Assembly: GCF_003096655.1 (NCBI RefSeq)
Contig: NZ_QEKQ01000005.1
Location: forward strand, 1 to 64,000
Length of the DNA: 64,000 nt
Reading direction: 5' to 3'
From: Tamilnaduibacter salinus
GTDB lineage: Bacteria; Pseudomonadota; Gammaproteobacteria; Pseudomonadales; Oleiphilaceae
Within the stretch, counting starts at the first letter, position 1. Each line of letters begins with the position of its first letter. Of the stretch, positions 45,576 through 54,974 are shown piece by piece. Below the pieces are notes generated by a model. That model had not been told where the DNA came from. It was given only the letters and a program-made list of their open reading frames with translations, and made no database searches. Position numbers and translations under genes: made by a program.

Positions 45576-45959
45576 ATGGCGGCATCAGCCGATCAGTCCT
45601 GCAACGTGCTGGGCGAAGTCCTCGAAGAATGCGGTCGCGATCCGGAAACCGGTTTTTACCGTGATGGGTGCTGTCGGGTCGGACCCGACGATTTCGGTGT
45701 CCATGCCGTCTGCGCGGTGCTGACCGATGAATTCCTGGCATTTTCCAGTGCCCGGGGTAACGACCTGTCGACACCGCGGCCGGAGTTCGGCTTTCCCGGC
45801 CTCAAAGCCGGCGACGCCTGGTGTTTGTGCGCCAGTCGCTGGCAGGAGGCCTGCGAGGCCGGCCGGGCGCCCCGTGTCCGTCTGCGGGCCACCAGCGAGG
45901 CGGCCCTTGAGGTGTGCGCCCTCGACGACCTCAAGCGTCACGCTATCGATCTGAACTGA
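45576..45959 (+). CDS. DUF2237 protein
   Basis: 127 residues. The family pattern is complete: NVLGEVLEECGRDPETGFYR, GCCRVGPDDFGVHAVCAVLT, RGNDLSTPRPEFGFPGLKAG, DAWCLCASRWQEA. Seven cysteines suggest metal binding. Role unknown; members are widespread in bacteria and algae. AGGAGA precedes ATG 45576. It ends 2 bases before tmcA and is probably co-transcribed with it. Confidence 0.9.
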   Translation: MAASADQSCNVLGEVLEECGRDPETGFYRDGCCRVGPDDFGVHAVCAVLTDEFLAFSSARGNDLSTPRPEFGFPGLKAGDAWCLCASRWQEACEAGRAPRVRLRATSEAALEVCALDDLKRHAIDLN

Positions 45960-45961
45960 TT

Positions 45962-48043
45962 ATGGAACGGTGGCAGCGCTGGTTACGGCACCGTGGTGAG
46001 CGCCGTCTCGTGCTGGTCGAAACGACCGGCGCTGAAACGGGGCGGCGCTGGGCCCAACGGGTGATGGCCGATTGCCCGTCGAACCAGGCGCTCTGGGTGG
46101 CGGACGAGCCGCCGTCGCTGCCGGAGGCCGTCGCCTGGGCATCGGCGCGTCGGGCCCGGCACTGGCTGGGTCGTGAATGCGATCTGCTGGTCTGGGATGG
46201 CTGGCAGGGCAATGATCCGGATGCTCTGGCGGCTCTCGCGGGCAGCCTGTCGGCCGGAGGGCTGCTGATCTGGTTGATGCCACCCCGGGCCGACTGGCCG
46301 AGCTTTGCCGATCCGGACTACCCCCGTACCGGTCTGCCCACCAATGGATATCATCCGTTTGCCCGACGCCTGGCGTGGTGCCTTGACGGTGATCCGGCGG
46401 TCCTCACCGTGACCCCGGATGCGCCCACGCCGGCACCGCCCCAGGGGTGGGATGGCGAAGGCTTTGAGCCTGGTCCGACGGACGACCAGTCCCGCGCGGT
46501 TGCCGCGATTGTCCGGACGGGGGAAGGGCGCCGCCGTCGGCCATTGGTGCTGCGGGCCGACCGGGGCCGGGGCAAGAGCCATGCGCTGGGCGATGCGGCG
46601 GCCCGGCTGCTGCAGGGACGCCGTGAGCGGATTGTGGTCACGGCCCCGCGTTTCGAGGCGGTGTCGGTTCTGTTCCGAGCCGCGGCGGCGGCATGGCCCG
46701 ACGCGACATGGGAGGGGCATACGCTCTGCGATAGTGAACGGTCATTGCGGTTTCTGCCGGCGGACGCTCTGCTGCGAACCCGCCCGGAGGCGGGGCTTGT
46801 GATCGTGGATGAGGCCGCCGGACTGCCCCCCTCCGTGCTTGGCGCGATTCTCACCGGCTGGCCCCGCGTGGTCTATGCGACCACGGTTCACGGATATGAG
46901 GGCACGGGCCGTGGTTTTGACGTGCGTTTCCGGGCCACACTGGACCGGGTTGCGCCACAGTGGCAGGCCCTGTCACTGACCGAACCGGTTCGCTGGTCGG
47001 CCTCCGATCCGCTGGAACCACTCCTCAGCCGACTGTTCCTGTTGAATGCGGAAGCGGCTGCAGTGGTGTCCGATGCGTCCATCACGGTCCGACCGTGGAA
47101 TCCGGCGGAATCGGATGAAACGACCCTGAACCAGGCCTTTGGCCTGCTCACCGATGCCCACTACCGGACGACGCCGGCGGATCTGCGGCAGTGGCTGGAC
47201 GATCCGGAGGCCCGGACCTGGCTGGCCTGGCAGGGTCGGACAGTGGTTGGCGCGCTCTGGGCCCGGCACGAAGGCGGGCTTCCGCAGGCGCTGGCCCATG
47301 AGGTCGCGGAAGGCCGCCGACGCCCCCGGGGGCATTTGCTGGCCCAGTCGCTCGCCACACACGGCGGTAATGCCGAGGCTGCAATCGCGCGCTGGTGGCG
47401 AATTACCCGGATCGCGGTGCACCCCGAATGCCGCCGGACGGGGATTGGTCGACAGCTCGTAGCGGCGGCGGTCGACGCGGCCGGAACGGCCGGCGTGGAT
47501 CTGGTCGGGACCAGTTTTGGCGCGACCGGCATGTTGTCGGCGTTCTGGGAAGCGACCGGGATGAGGCCGCTAAGGCTCGGCCTTCACCGTGACAGCAGCA
47601 GCGGGGAGCACACCCTGCAGATGGCCCGGCCGGTGAGCGAATCCGGGCGGTGTCTCGTTGACGCTCTGGCCAGTCGTTTTGCCGAGCACTGGCCGCTTTT
47701 GCTGGGGTTCGAGCTGGCCGATCTTGAGCCGGGACTGGTGCTGCGGCTCACCGGTGCCTGGGCGAGCGAGCGGCCCCTCAGTGAAGACGATCGGCGGGAA
47801 ATCCGGGCCTATGCGAATGGGTATCGCCTGACGGCGCTGTCGCGCCTGCCGCTGATCCGCCTGACTCAGCAGCCTGGTGTGGCGGCCCGGATTGCCACCT
47901 CCGGAGAGGGAGAACTCTGGTGTCGTCGGCTGCTCCAGAACCACGACTGGACCCGGCTTCAGCAGGATGGGATCTGCGAAGGCCGACGTGACGGCGAATC
48001 CCGGCTTCGGCAGCAGGCGGCGGACCTGATGGATTGGTTGTGA
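45962..48043 (+). CDS. tmcA: tRNA(Met) cytidine acetyltransferase TmcA
   Basis: 693 residues. N-terminal DUF1726-like region, RecD-type helicase module with Walker A LRADRGRGKSHALG near 200-213 and motif II VIVDEAAGLPPSVL, then the GNAT acetyltransferase (HLLAQSLATHGG, RITRIAVHPECRRTGIGRQL) and a C-terminal tRNA-binding part. TmcA makes N4-acetylcytidine at the wobble base of elongator tRNA-Met, using acetyl-CoA and ATP, to prevent misreading of isoleucine codons. Normal length for the family (about 670). Starts 3 bases after DUF2237. Confidence 0.95.
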   Translation: MERWQRWLRHRGERRLVLVETTGAETGRRWAQRVMADCPSNQALWVADEPPSLPEAVAWASARRARHWLGRECDLLVWDGWQGNDPDALAALAGSLSAGGLLIWLMPPRADWPSFADPDYPRTGLPTNGYHPFARRLAWCLDGDPAVLTVTPDAPTPAPPQGWDGEGFEPGPTDDQSRAVAAIVRTGEGRRRRPLVLRADRGRGKSHALGDAAARLLQGRRERIVVTAPRFEAVSVLFRAAAAAWPDATWEGHTLCDSERSLRFLPADALLRTRPEAGLVIVDEAAGLPPSVLGAILTGWPRVVYATTVHGYEGTGRGFDVRFRATLDRVAPQWQALSLTEPVRWSASDPLEPLLSRLFLLNAEAAAVVSDASITVRPWNPAESDETTLNQAFGLLTDAHYRTTPADLRQWLDDPEARTWLAWQGRTVVGALWARHEGGLPQALAHEVAEGRRRPRGHLLAQSLATHGGNAEAAIARWWRITRIAVHPECRRTGIGRQLVAAAVDAAGTAGVDLVGTSFGATGMLSAFWEATGMRPLRLGLHRDSSSGEHTLQMARPVSESGRCLVDALASRFAEHWPLLLGFELADLEPGLVLRLTGAWASERPLSEDDRREIRAYANGYRLTALSRLPLIRLTQQPGVAARIATSGEGELWCRRLLQNHDWTRLQQDGICEGRRDGESRLRQQAADLMDWL

Positions 48044-48163
48044 ATGTGACCGGTTCGATGTCCGATCGGAACGGCATCATGCAGAATGGGCCACCATGAC
48101 ACCAAGCCGTTTCATAAGCGGTCCCGAAGCGGCGAAACATCCCGGAAGCAGGAATCTCCCGTC

Positions 48164-48835
48164 ATGCACCGTCCGCTCGCCGCTGCCACGATTGTCTCGG
48201 CCTTTCTGGTCGCTTGTGCCGGTCAGCCCCGCCCCGCCAACCTGGATGTCGCCCAGGTCAGCGACGCAAGCAGTCCCATCATCCAGGCGGCCGCCGCCGG
48301 TAATACCGAGCGGGTGCGGGTGCTGTCCGAGGGTGACGCGGCCCTGAATACCCGCTCACCGGAGACAACGACGCTGACCGCCGCTGCGGCGGGTGGGCAT
48401 GGCGAGACGGTCTGGTACCTGCTCAAACGCGGGGCGAACCCTGATCTGGCTTCGCTCTCCGGTCGGACGCCGTTGATGGTCGCCGCCCGCGAGGGCAATC
48501 AGGAGGTGATCCGGATGCTGTTGTCGGCGGGGGCGGAAGTGAACCGTCAGGCGCAGAACGGCCATTCACCACTGTCCATGGCGGCGCTGAACGGCAACCT
48601 GTCGACGGCCAAAAGACTGCTGACCGCTGGTGCGAACGTCAACATTGCGCCGGGGGGGCGGTCGTTGCTGATGCACGTGATTGAGCGGGGCGACCTGCTG
48701 ATGGCGGAGGCCCTGATCGCCGCGGGCGCCAATACGGAGTACCAGGCCGCTGACGGGCAGACCGCCCTGGATGTGGCTCGTCAGGTCAACAACCGGGACC
48801 TAGAGATGCTGCTGATTCAGGCCGGGGCGCGGTGA
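48164..48835 (+). CDS. Ankyrin-repeat lipoprotein
   Basis: 223 residues. Lipobox LVAC at the end of the signal peptide (TIVSAFLVACAGQ), so Cys17 is the lipidated residue. Five ankyrin repeats follow (GRTPLMVAAREGNQEVIRML, GHSPLSMAALNGN, ADGQTALDVARQVNN). Ankyrin repeats bind proteins; as an envelope lipoprotein it may protect against stress, as AnkB does in Pseudomonas, but no catalase is next to it. ATG 48164 is preceded by AGGA; an in-frame ATG at 48086 would hide the lipobox behind a charged leader. Confidence 0.88.
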   Translation: MHRPLAAATIVSAFLVACAGQPRPANLDVAQVSDASSPIIQAAAAGNTERVRVLSEGDAALNTRSPETTTLTAAAAGGHGETVWYLLKRGANPDLASLSGRTPLMVAAREGNQEVIRMLLSAGAEVNRQAQNGHSPLSMAALNGNLSTAKRLLTAGANVNIAPGGRSLLMHVIERGDLLMAEALIAAGANTEYQAADGQTALDVARQVNNRDLEMLLIQAGAR

Positions 48836-48846
48836 GAATGCGGGTC

Positions 48847-49014
48847 GGCCACGGAAATCTCGGAAACCGTCCTTCGGACGGTGCCAAAGGGGTTTGAACG
48901 TTTTAAAGTCAAAAGGTCTGGAAGTGGCCGACAGTCATTCCTTCTTCTTTCAAGCTTTAGAACTCTAAAACCTTCTGACGCTCGCTTTAAGGCGTTTCAG
49001 CGTCTTTCCGTGGC
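48847..49014 (+). repeat. Palindromic intergenic repeat, copy A
   Basis: About 168 bp between convergent genes. It begins with GGCCACGGAAA and ends with TTTCCGTGGC. Inside are GTCCTTCGGAC, GGGGTTTGAACGTTTTAAAG and a mirror-like middle (AGGTCTGG, then AAAACCTTCTGAC). Copies B and C share these blocks. Probable function: hairpin RNA that ends or protects both transcripts. Confidence 0.85.
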
Positions 49015-49020
49015 AGACTC

Positions 49021-50130
49021 CTAGCCTTCCAGATCCGCCAGCGGGTGCTCGTCCTCGGCCCAGGGGGATTCAAAAAACGCGTCCACCGCGTCTCTCGGGA
49101 CCTCCGGGACAGACGCGTGCTGCCACCGCGGCGACTGATCCTTATCAATGACCCGTGCCCGGATGCCTTCCCGGAAATCCGCCTTTTCGCAGCAGCGCAC
49201 GGCCATGATCAGCTCCATCCGGAAGACCTCCGCGAGGGATAGTTGCAGCCCTCTGTGGAGGTGTTCCCAGACCAACCAGGGTGTCATTGGGCAGCCGTTG
49301 GCCAGATTGCTCCGTGCCTGCTGCCACCACTCATCGTCGCTTTCCCGTTCGAGAATGGCGTCCACGATGTCCGTGAGCGAACCCCGCCGGGCAATGCGGG
49401 CGATGGCCTGTTCGTGAAGGGCAAGCTGGCTCTCCGGCAAGGTCGCCGGTCGCTCGTTGGTGACCGTCGTCAGTAACTGGTGGAGTCGGTTGTCATCGGC
49501 GATGACATTGCCGGTCCAGTCGATATCACGCAGCCGGTCAAGCAGCGTGTCCTGATCGGTGTGCGCCAGTGCGAAGTCCGCCAGTCCCTCCCGCAGTGCG
49601 TCGGTGGCATTCAGGCGGGCCCCGGTAAGCCCCATGAACAGGCCGAGGCTGCCGGGCATGCGGTTCAGAAACCAACCCGATCCCACGTCCGGAAACAGGC
49701 CGATGGTGACTTCGGGCATTGCCATCCGGGCGTCCGGGGTGATCACACGATAGCGACTCGCGGCGAGCAGACCCAGGCCGCCGCCCATGATGATGCCGTG
49801 GGCCCAGCAGACCACGGGCTTGGGGAAACGATGGAGCTTGTGGTCCAGCCGGTATTCATTGCTGAAATAAGCGGTTGCGGTCTGGGCGGGGTCGCCCTTC
49901 TGCATGTCATGGTAGAGTTCACGGATGTCGCCGCCGGCGCAGAACCCTTTGTCGCCGGCCCCCCGGAGCACCACGGCATGAATGTCCGGATGATCGGCCC
50001 AGTCGTCCAGGCAGGCGTTCAGCGCGTTCAGCGTCTCAGTGGAGAGGGCGTTGAGCGCTTGGGGGCGGTCGAGGGTGATCAGCCCGACCTGGCCACGCCG
50101 ACAGGTGAGTGTCTCGGTCTGGATGGACAT
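49021..50130 (-). CDS. 3-hydroxyisobutyryl-CoA hydrolase family protein
   Basis: 369 residues of the crotonase fold, too long for a simple enoyl-CoA hydratase and matching [25 protein letters not shown] (oxyanion), [35 protein letters not shown] (catalytic Glu and Asp) and a C-terminal [19 protein letters not shown]. The enzyme releases 3-hydroxyisobutyrate in valine breakdown. No other valine genes are near. It starts divergently from the cytochrome c gene. Confidence 0.92.
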   Translation of the reverse strand: MSIQTETLTCRRGQVGLITLDRPQALNALSTETLNALNACLDDWADHPDIHAVVLRGAGDKGFCAGGDIRELYHDMQKGDPAQTATAYFSNEYRLDHKLHRFPKPVVCWAHGIIMGGGLGLLAASRYRVITPDARMAMPEVTIGLFPDVGSGWFLNRMPGSLGLFMGLTGARLNATDALREGLADFALAHTDQDTLLDRLRDIDWTGNVIADDNRLHQLLTTVTNERPATLPESQLALHEQAIARIARRGSLTDIVDAILERESDDEWWQQARSNLANGCPMTPWLVWEHLHRGLQLSLAEVFRMELIMAVRCCEKADFREGIRARVIDKDQSPRWQHASVPEVPRDAVDAFFESPWAEDEHPLADLEG

Positions 50131-50247
50131 GGGGTGATGGGCTCCTGCTCCGGAAAATGCGATATGTCACAGGGTAAAGGGTCTCAGGCGCGCCCTGTTG
50201 GCAGAATGGTACCAAAGTCTGAGTGGATGGACGGGAGGAACCCGGCA

Positions 50248-50580
50248 ATGATAGGGCGATACTGGATCATGCCAGCACTGGTGTTGCTGGTTGGCTGCGA
50301 GGGTCGGGCGATGGCCGGCGACGTTCAGGCCGGACGGGAGAAGGCCGCCGTCTGTGCCTCCTGCCATGGGCACAATGGCCTGGCCCCGATCGAACGTTAC
50401 CCCAACCTGGCCGGTCAGAACCGGGCCTACCTCGTGTCGGCCCTGGAAGCCTATCGGGACGGGGACCGCCAGGGCGGACAGGCCACCTTGATGCAGGGGC
50501 CGGCCTCGAATCTCAGCGATGAGGACATCGCGGACCTGGCGGCCTATTACGCCAGCCTGCCTGCTGACGGCGGTTCCTGA
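50248..50580 (+). CDS. Small class I cytochrome c, possibly a lipoprotein
   Basis: 110 residues. One haem site ([10 protein letters not shown]), with axial Met in [12 protein letters not shown] and the usual C-terminal helix [11 protein letters not shown]. The leader ([20 protein letters not shown]) contains LVGC, a possible lipobox, so the protein may be a periplasmic-facing lipoprotein; ordinary cleavage at AMA/GD is the alternative. GGGAGGA lies 8 bases before ATG 50248. Electron carrier; partner unknown. Confidence 0.9.
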   Translation: MIGRYWIMPALVLLVGCEGRAMAGDVQAGREKAAVCASCHGHNGLAPIERYPNLAGQNRAYLVSALEAYRDGDRQGGQATLMQGPASNLSDEDIADLAAYYASLPADGGS

Positions 50581-50599
50581 CCAAAGGGGCCTCGCCCGT

Positions 50600-52000
50600 C
50601 TAATCCGTCCCGGTGGACTGCGTGGTGGTATCGATGATCCGGTAGCTGGGCCGGTACGCGGAGCTGCCGGGGAGTTTCATGCGATTCTGCCGAACGAAGG
50701 CGGCCAGCAGGTCATCCAGTGGCCTGAGCAGTTCCGGATCGCCCGCGATCTCGAAGGGGCCCCGCTCCTGAACCTGACGGATGCCCTGTTCCTTGACGTT
50801 GCCAGCGACGATGCCACTGAATGCCTTGCGGAGATTGGCGGCGAGCAGATAAGTCGGCTGATCGCGGTCCAGTTGCAGGGCGCGCATGCTTTCGTGGGTC
50901 GGGTCGAATGGCTTCTGGAAGACCGGATCGACGGTCAGCATCCAGTTGAAGTAATACGCGTCCTGGTGCTCGCGCCGGAAGGCCTCGACGGACTCAACGC
51001 CGTGCTTCATCGCCCGGGCGACGGCCACCGGGTCATCGATGATAATTTCGTAATGCTCCGCCGCCTCGTCGCCCAGCGCATTCCGGATAAAGCGATCAAT
51101 CATCCGGAAATACTCGGCGTTCTCCTGACGCCCGGTCATCACAATCGGGAAGGGGATGTGACGATTGTCCGGGTGCAGCAGGACGCCCAGCAGATACAGG
51201 ATCTCCTCAGCGGTGCCAACGCCGCCGGGAAAGATGACGATGCCGTGCCCGGCGCGGACGAACGCTTCGAGACGTTTTTCGATGTCCGGCATGATCACCA
51301 GCTCATTGACGATCGGGTTGGGCGCTTCCGCGCCAATGATGCCGGGTTCGGTAATGCCAATGTAACGACCGCCGGTAACCCGTTGCTTGGCGTGACCGAT
51401 GGTGGCGCCTTTCATGGGGCCCTTCATGGCCCCCGGGCCGCAACCGGTGCAGATGCTCAGGTTCCGCAGGCCCAGTTCGTGGCCCACGTCTTTGGTGTAC
51501 TTGTATTCGTCACGACTGATCGAATGCCCGCCCCAGCACACCACCATATCCGGCTGGTGGCCCGGCCTGAGCACCCGGGCATTACGCAGGATGTGGAAGA
51601 TCAGGTTGGTGGTGGTCTCACCGTCATCGCGCCGGAACCCGGGTGCTGCCGCCAGAATCGAGTGGGCATAGATGATGTCCCGCAGGACCGCAAACAGGTG
51701 CTCGCGGATGCCCCGCAGCATTTCACCGTCCACAAACGCACTGGCCGGTGCGTTGATCAGTTCCAGTTTCAGCCCGCGCGGCTGCTGGATCAGTCGCAGA
51801 TCGAAATCCGCGTGCAGGTCCATCAGATCCTTGCAGTCGTCCGTCTCGGTACCGATGTTCATCACGGCGAGCGCGCACTGTCGGAACAGCCGGTAAAGCC
51901 CGCCCTCCGACTTGTCCTTGAGTCGGTTGACTTCGTGGCTTGAAAGAATTTCCAGGCTGCCCTCGGGAGAAACCAGGGCATTCACTGTGTCGTCGGTCAT
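50600..52000 (-). CDS. ppnN: Nucleosidase PpnN (YgdH)
   Basis: 466 residues with the LOG-type nucleotide motif IVIFPGGVGTAEEILYLLG and PpnN-specific blocks (VVCWGGHSISRDEYKYTKDV, CTGCGPGAMKGPMKGATIGH, GITEPGIIGAEAPNP). PpnN cleaves purine and pyrimidine 5'-monophosphates to base and ribose phosphate and is activated by (p)ppGpp in E. coli. Start ATG 52000 is the family start. Divergent from thiI with 105 bases between. Confidence 0.95.
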   Translation of the reverse strand: MTDDTVNALVSPEGSLEILSSHEVNRLKDKSEGGLYRLFRQCALAVMNIGTETDDCKDLMDLHADFDLRLIQQPRGLKLELINAPASAFVDGEMLRGIREHLFAVLRDIIYAHSILAAAPGFRRDDGETTTNLIFHILRNARVLRPGHQPDMVVCWGGHSISRDEYKYTKDVGHELGLRNLSICTGCGPGAMKGPMKGATIGHAKQRVTGGRYIGITEPGIIGAEAPNPIVNELVIMPDIEKRLEAFVRAGHGIVIFPGGVGTAEEILYLLGVLLHPDNRHIPFPIVMTGRQENAEYFRMIDRFIRNALGDEAAEHYEIIIDDPVAVARAMKHGVESVEAFRREHQDAYYFNWMLTVDPVFQKPFDPTHESMRALQLDRDQPTYLLAANLRKAFSGIVAGNVKEQGIRQVQERGPFEIAGDPELLRPLDDLLAAFVRQNRMKLPGSSAYRPSYRIIDTTTQSTGTD

Positions 52001-52044
52001 GATGGTGTGTGGGTCCTGCAATGCGTATGAGTAGGGCAGCGGCT

Positions 52045-52073
52045 TTGTTCGCCACTGCGCGACAGGGTAAAAT
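52045..52073 (+). promoter_or_regulatory. Possible sigma-70 promoter of thiI
   Basis: TTGTTC (52045-52050) and TAAAAT (52068-52073) are 17 bases apart, placing transcription start about 25 bases before the thiI ATG. The -35 is weak. Confidence 0.4.
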
Positions 52074-52105
52074 AGCGCAGTTTTTAACCGGATCGAAAGG
52101 TGTCC

Positions 52106-53554
52106 ATGAAGTTTCTGATTCGCCCCTTTGCCGAAACAGCGATCAAGAGTCGTCCCGTGCGTCAGCAGCAGGTGCGTCAGCTGCGCCGGAACGTCCGTCG
52201 GATCCTGGCGCGGCTGGATGATCGCGTACAGGTTCAGGGTGGCTGGGACCGTGTGGATGTGCAACTGCCGGACGACGGGCTGACGCGCGAGCAGGTCATC
52301 ACCACGCTGCAGCGCGTCCCGGGCATCAGTAACATCCAGGTGATCCGGGAATACCCGCTGGACTGTTTTGAGACGATTGCGGACATTGTCGTCAGCAGCT
52401 TTGAGCAGCGTCTTGCGGGTAAAAGCTTTGCCGTCCGGGTGCGCCGTTCGGGCAAGCATGACTTCAGTTCGCAGGATCTGGAGAAATACCTTGGGGGCGC
52501 GCTGCTGCGGCGGACAGACGCACGGGCGGTCAATCTCAATCATCCCGACGAACCGGTGCGCCTGGAAGTGATTGGCGATTATTTCCACGTTGTGGACGAG
52601 CGGTTTGAGGGCATGGGCGGTTACCCGATGGGCGCGGTGGAAAACGCGATGACGCTCATCTCCGGGGGCTACGACTCGTCTGTCGCCACCTATCTGAATA
52701 TGCGCCGGGGTATCCGGACGCATTTTCTGTTCTTCGATCTGGGCGGCACCGCCCATGAGACGGGTGTCAAACAGGTGGCCTGGCACCTCTGGTCGCGCTA
52801 CGGCTCGTCCCACTCGGTGCACTTCATCACGGTGCCGTTCGAGGAGGTGGTGGGCGAGATCATGCGCTCCGTCAACAACCGCTACTGGGGCGTGACGCTC
52901 AAGCGGGTGATGCTCCGGGCCGCCTCGGCAATCGCGGGTGAGACCAACGCGCAGGCGCTGGTGACCGGCGACTCGGTGGCGCAGGTGTCCAGTCAGACAC
53001 TGACCAATATCAACGTGATCGACCGGGCCAGTGAGCAGGTGGTCCTTCGTCCGCTGATCAACATGGACAAGGGTGAAATCATCCGCCTGGCCGGTGAGAT
53101 TGAAACGGACGAATTTGCGCGGAACATGCCAGAGTACTGCGGTGTGATATCCAGCAAGCCGGTCACCCGGGCCAAGGTTCACCGCGCGGAGGAGGAAGAG
53201 GCCAAAATGGACCCGGCCGTGCTCGCCAAAGCCATTGAAGACCGGGTGGCGACGCCGATCCACCGCCTGATGGAGACCCTCACCACACCGGAAGAGGTGG
53301 AGCTGGTCCGTACCCCCTCACTGGATGATGTCATCATCGACGTGCGCCACCCGACCGAGGAAGAGCGCGCGCCCCTGCACCTGACCAACAACGAGATCCT
53401 GCATATTCCGTTCTATGAACTCAGCCAGCATCTGAGCGAGCTGGCATCGGACCGGCGCTACCTGCTCTACTGCGACCGCGGCACCATGAGCCGCATGCAC
53501 GCCGGTCAGTTGCAGGCCGAGGGGCTGCCGAATGTACAGGTGTATGCGCCTTAA
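52106..53554 (+). CDS. thiI: tRNA 4-thiouridine synthase ThiI with rhodanese domain
   Basis: 482 residues, full length. Ferredoxin-like and THUMP parts at 1-165, then the adenylating PP-loop LISGGYDSSVATYLNM, and a rhodanese domain at the C-terminus with the sulfur-carrying Cys in YLLYCDRGTMS. ThiI makes s4U8 in tRNA and supplies sulfur for the thiazole of thiamine. ATG 52106 was chosen; a GTG two codons earlier is in frame. A repeat (copy B) follows at once. Confidence 0.96.
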   Translation: MKFLIRPFAETAIKSRPVRQQQVRQLRRNVRRILARLDDRVQVQGGWDRVDVQLPDDGLTREQVITTLQRVPGISNIQVIREYPLDCFETIADIVVSSFEQRLAGKSFAVRVRRSGKHDFSSQDLEKYLGGALLRRTDARAVNLNHPDEPVRLEVIGDYFHVVDERFEGMGGYPMGAVENAMTLISGGYDSSVATYLNMRRGIRTHFLFFDLGGTAHETGVKQVAWHLWSRYGSSHSVHFITVPFEEVVGEIMRSVNNRYWGVTLKRVMLRAASAIAGETNAQALVTGDSVAQVSSQTLTNINVIDRASEQVVLRPLINMDKGEIIRLAGEIETDEFARNMPEYCGVISSKPVTRAKVHRAEEEEAKMDPAVLAKAIEDRVATPIHRLMETLTTPEEVELVRTPSLDDVIIDVRHPTEEERAPLHLTNNEILHIPFYELSQHLSELASDRRYLLYCDRGTMSRMHAGQLQAEGLPNVQVYAP

Positions 53555-53563
53555 GACCCATTC

Positions 53564-53721
53564 GCCACGGAAAAACACAGAAAGCACGGAAACCGTCCTT
53601 CGGACGGAAAAAAGACGTTTGAATGTTTTAATGTCAGAAAGTCAGAAAGCGGCTGAGAATCAACCGGCTTCTTTCAGACTTTCTGACCCTCTGACTTTCG
53701 CCCGAAGGGCGTTTCCGTGGC
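53564..53721 (+). repeat. Palindromic intergenic repeat, copy B
   Basis: About 158 bp between convergent thiI and the deacetylase gene. Ends are GCCACGGAAA and TTTCCGTGGC. GTCCTTCGGAC is present. In the middle GTCAGAAAGTCAGAAAG faces CTTTCAGACTTTCTGAC, matching 16 of 17 positions as an inverted repeat, so a long hairpin is expected. Confidence 0.88.
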
Positions 53722-53729
53722 CGATCCTG

Positions 53730-54737
53730 TCAGTCATCCAGCCCTTTCAAAAACGCCTGCAGGTTCTCCGACAGGTGTTCCAGGTCATAGCCTCCTTCCT
53801 GCACGACCAGGGTGGGCAGATTGGCCTGGTGGATGCGCCGTCCGAGACGGTTGAAGCCGTCGGTGGTGACGGACACCTTGGCCTGAGGGTCGTCCTTGTA
53901 GATGTCGAAGCCGAGGGTGAGGATCAGGGCATCCGGTTCGAACAGGCGGATGGCGGCCATGGCCTTTTCCAGCGTTTCGAAGAAGTGTTCTTCACTGGCG
54001 CCGTGTGGCATGGGTAGATTGACGTTGTAGCCTTCACCGCGCCCCTCGCCGCGTTCTTCCTCGTAGCCGCTGGTGACCGGATAGAAGTTGGTCGGATCAC
54101 CATGCACTGACACATAGAGCACGTCGTCCCGGTCGTAGAAAATTTCCTGAATGCCCTGACCATGGTGCATGTCCGTATCGAGAATGGCGATCTTCGGAAA
54201 CCGGCCGATCATTGCCTCGGCGGCGATGGCAGCGTTGTTCAGATAGCAGAAGCCGCCGGCGGCATCCCGGCGGGCGTGGTGGCCCGGCGGACGGCTGATG
54301 GCATAGGACAGGCGATCACCGGCCATCAGGGCATCGGCTGCGCCCAATGCGGACTGGGCGGACCAGTAGGCCGCGTTCCAGGTGCCGGCCCCGATCGGGC
54401 AGCTACCGTCGGCCTGGTAGCGCCCGGCTTCGGCGAGAATGCTCTTGAGTGCATTCGGTGAGCGCACAAAGATGTTGGACATCACCTCGTCGCCCCAGTC
54501 CTCGGGCCAGCGGTCATGGGCCGACTCGAGAAAACGCAGGTAGCCCAGATCGTGAACCTTCGCAATGGGGCCCGGTCCCTGATCGCAGGGCTCGCGGACA
54601 TCCACCTCCATCTCGCCGAGTCCCTTCAGCATTTCCCGGGTCCGGTCGGGCACTTCCTGCGGCGAACGCATCTGGCCACGGGTGAAATAACTCTGCGGGT
54701 TGTGCTGGTCCTGTGCCGGATGGAAAAACGCTTTCAT
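53730..54737 (-). CDS. Histone deacetylase-family acetylpolyamine amidohydrolase
   Basis: 335 residues. The class II deacetylase motifs are in place: catalytic His pair in SRPPGHHARRDAAG, zinc ligands in ILDTDMHHGQGIQEIFY (Asp, His), LGFDIYKDDPQA (Asp) and the Tyr in VVQEGGYDLEHL. N-terminus MKAFFHPAQDQHNP is typical of bacterial acetylpolyamine amidohydrolases, which free polyamines from acetyl groups before oxidation. The divergent aldehyde dehydrogenase supports this. GGAGG before ATG 54737. Confidence 0.88.
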   Translation of the reverse strand: MKAFFHPAQDQHNPQSYFTRGQMRSPQEVPDRTREMLKGLGEMEVDVREPCDQGPGPIAKVHDLGYLRFLESAHDRWPEDWGDEVMSNIFVRSPNALKSILAEAGRYQADGSCPIGAGTWNAAYWSAQSALGAADALMAGDRLSYAISRPPGHHARRDAAGGFCYLNNAAIAAEAMIGRFPKIAILDTDMHHGQGIQEIFYDRDDVLYVSVHGDPTNFYPVTSGYEEERGEGRGEGYNVNLPMPHGASEEHFFETLEKAMAAIRLFEPDALILTLGFDIYKDDPQAKVSVTTDGFNRLGRRIHQANLPTLVVQEGGYDLEHLSENLQAFLKGLDD

Positions 54738-54974
54738 GCTCGGGCCTCCGCTGATGAGGTTGGGAATGGCAACCCTTTGAGTATAGGCACCCTTTTTCGT
54801 CCGCCTCAAGCGCTGTGATTGCGGTCTTCTACCTTGGTCGCAAAGCGCCTTCATGACTTGTCCGACGGGGTGAAGTCAGCCACTATGAACCCTGTTCCCA
54901 AAGGCCTCTGAGGCGCCCTGTCGAACAGGCGCTGACCGGAGGCTGCTTACCTCTTGCCGCGAAAAGGAGCCGAT

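Noticed and set aside
49480-50247. N-terminal extension of the cytochrome c gene
   Set aside because: Antisense to the HIBCH-type gene; the ATG at 50248 has a strong ribosome site and begins a signal peptide.
52001-53263. Upstream extension of ppnN antisense to thiI, giving an 887-residue protein
   Set aside because: The extra part has no family match and opposes thiI; ppnN has its normal family start at 52000.
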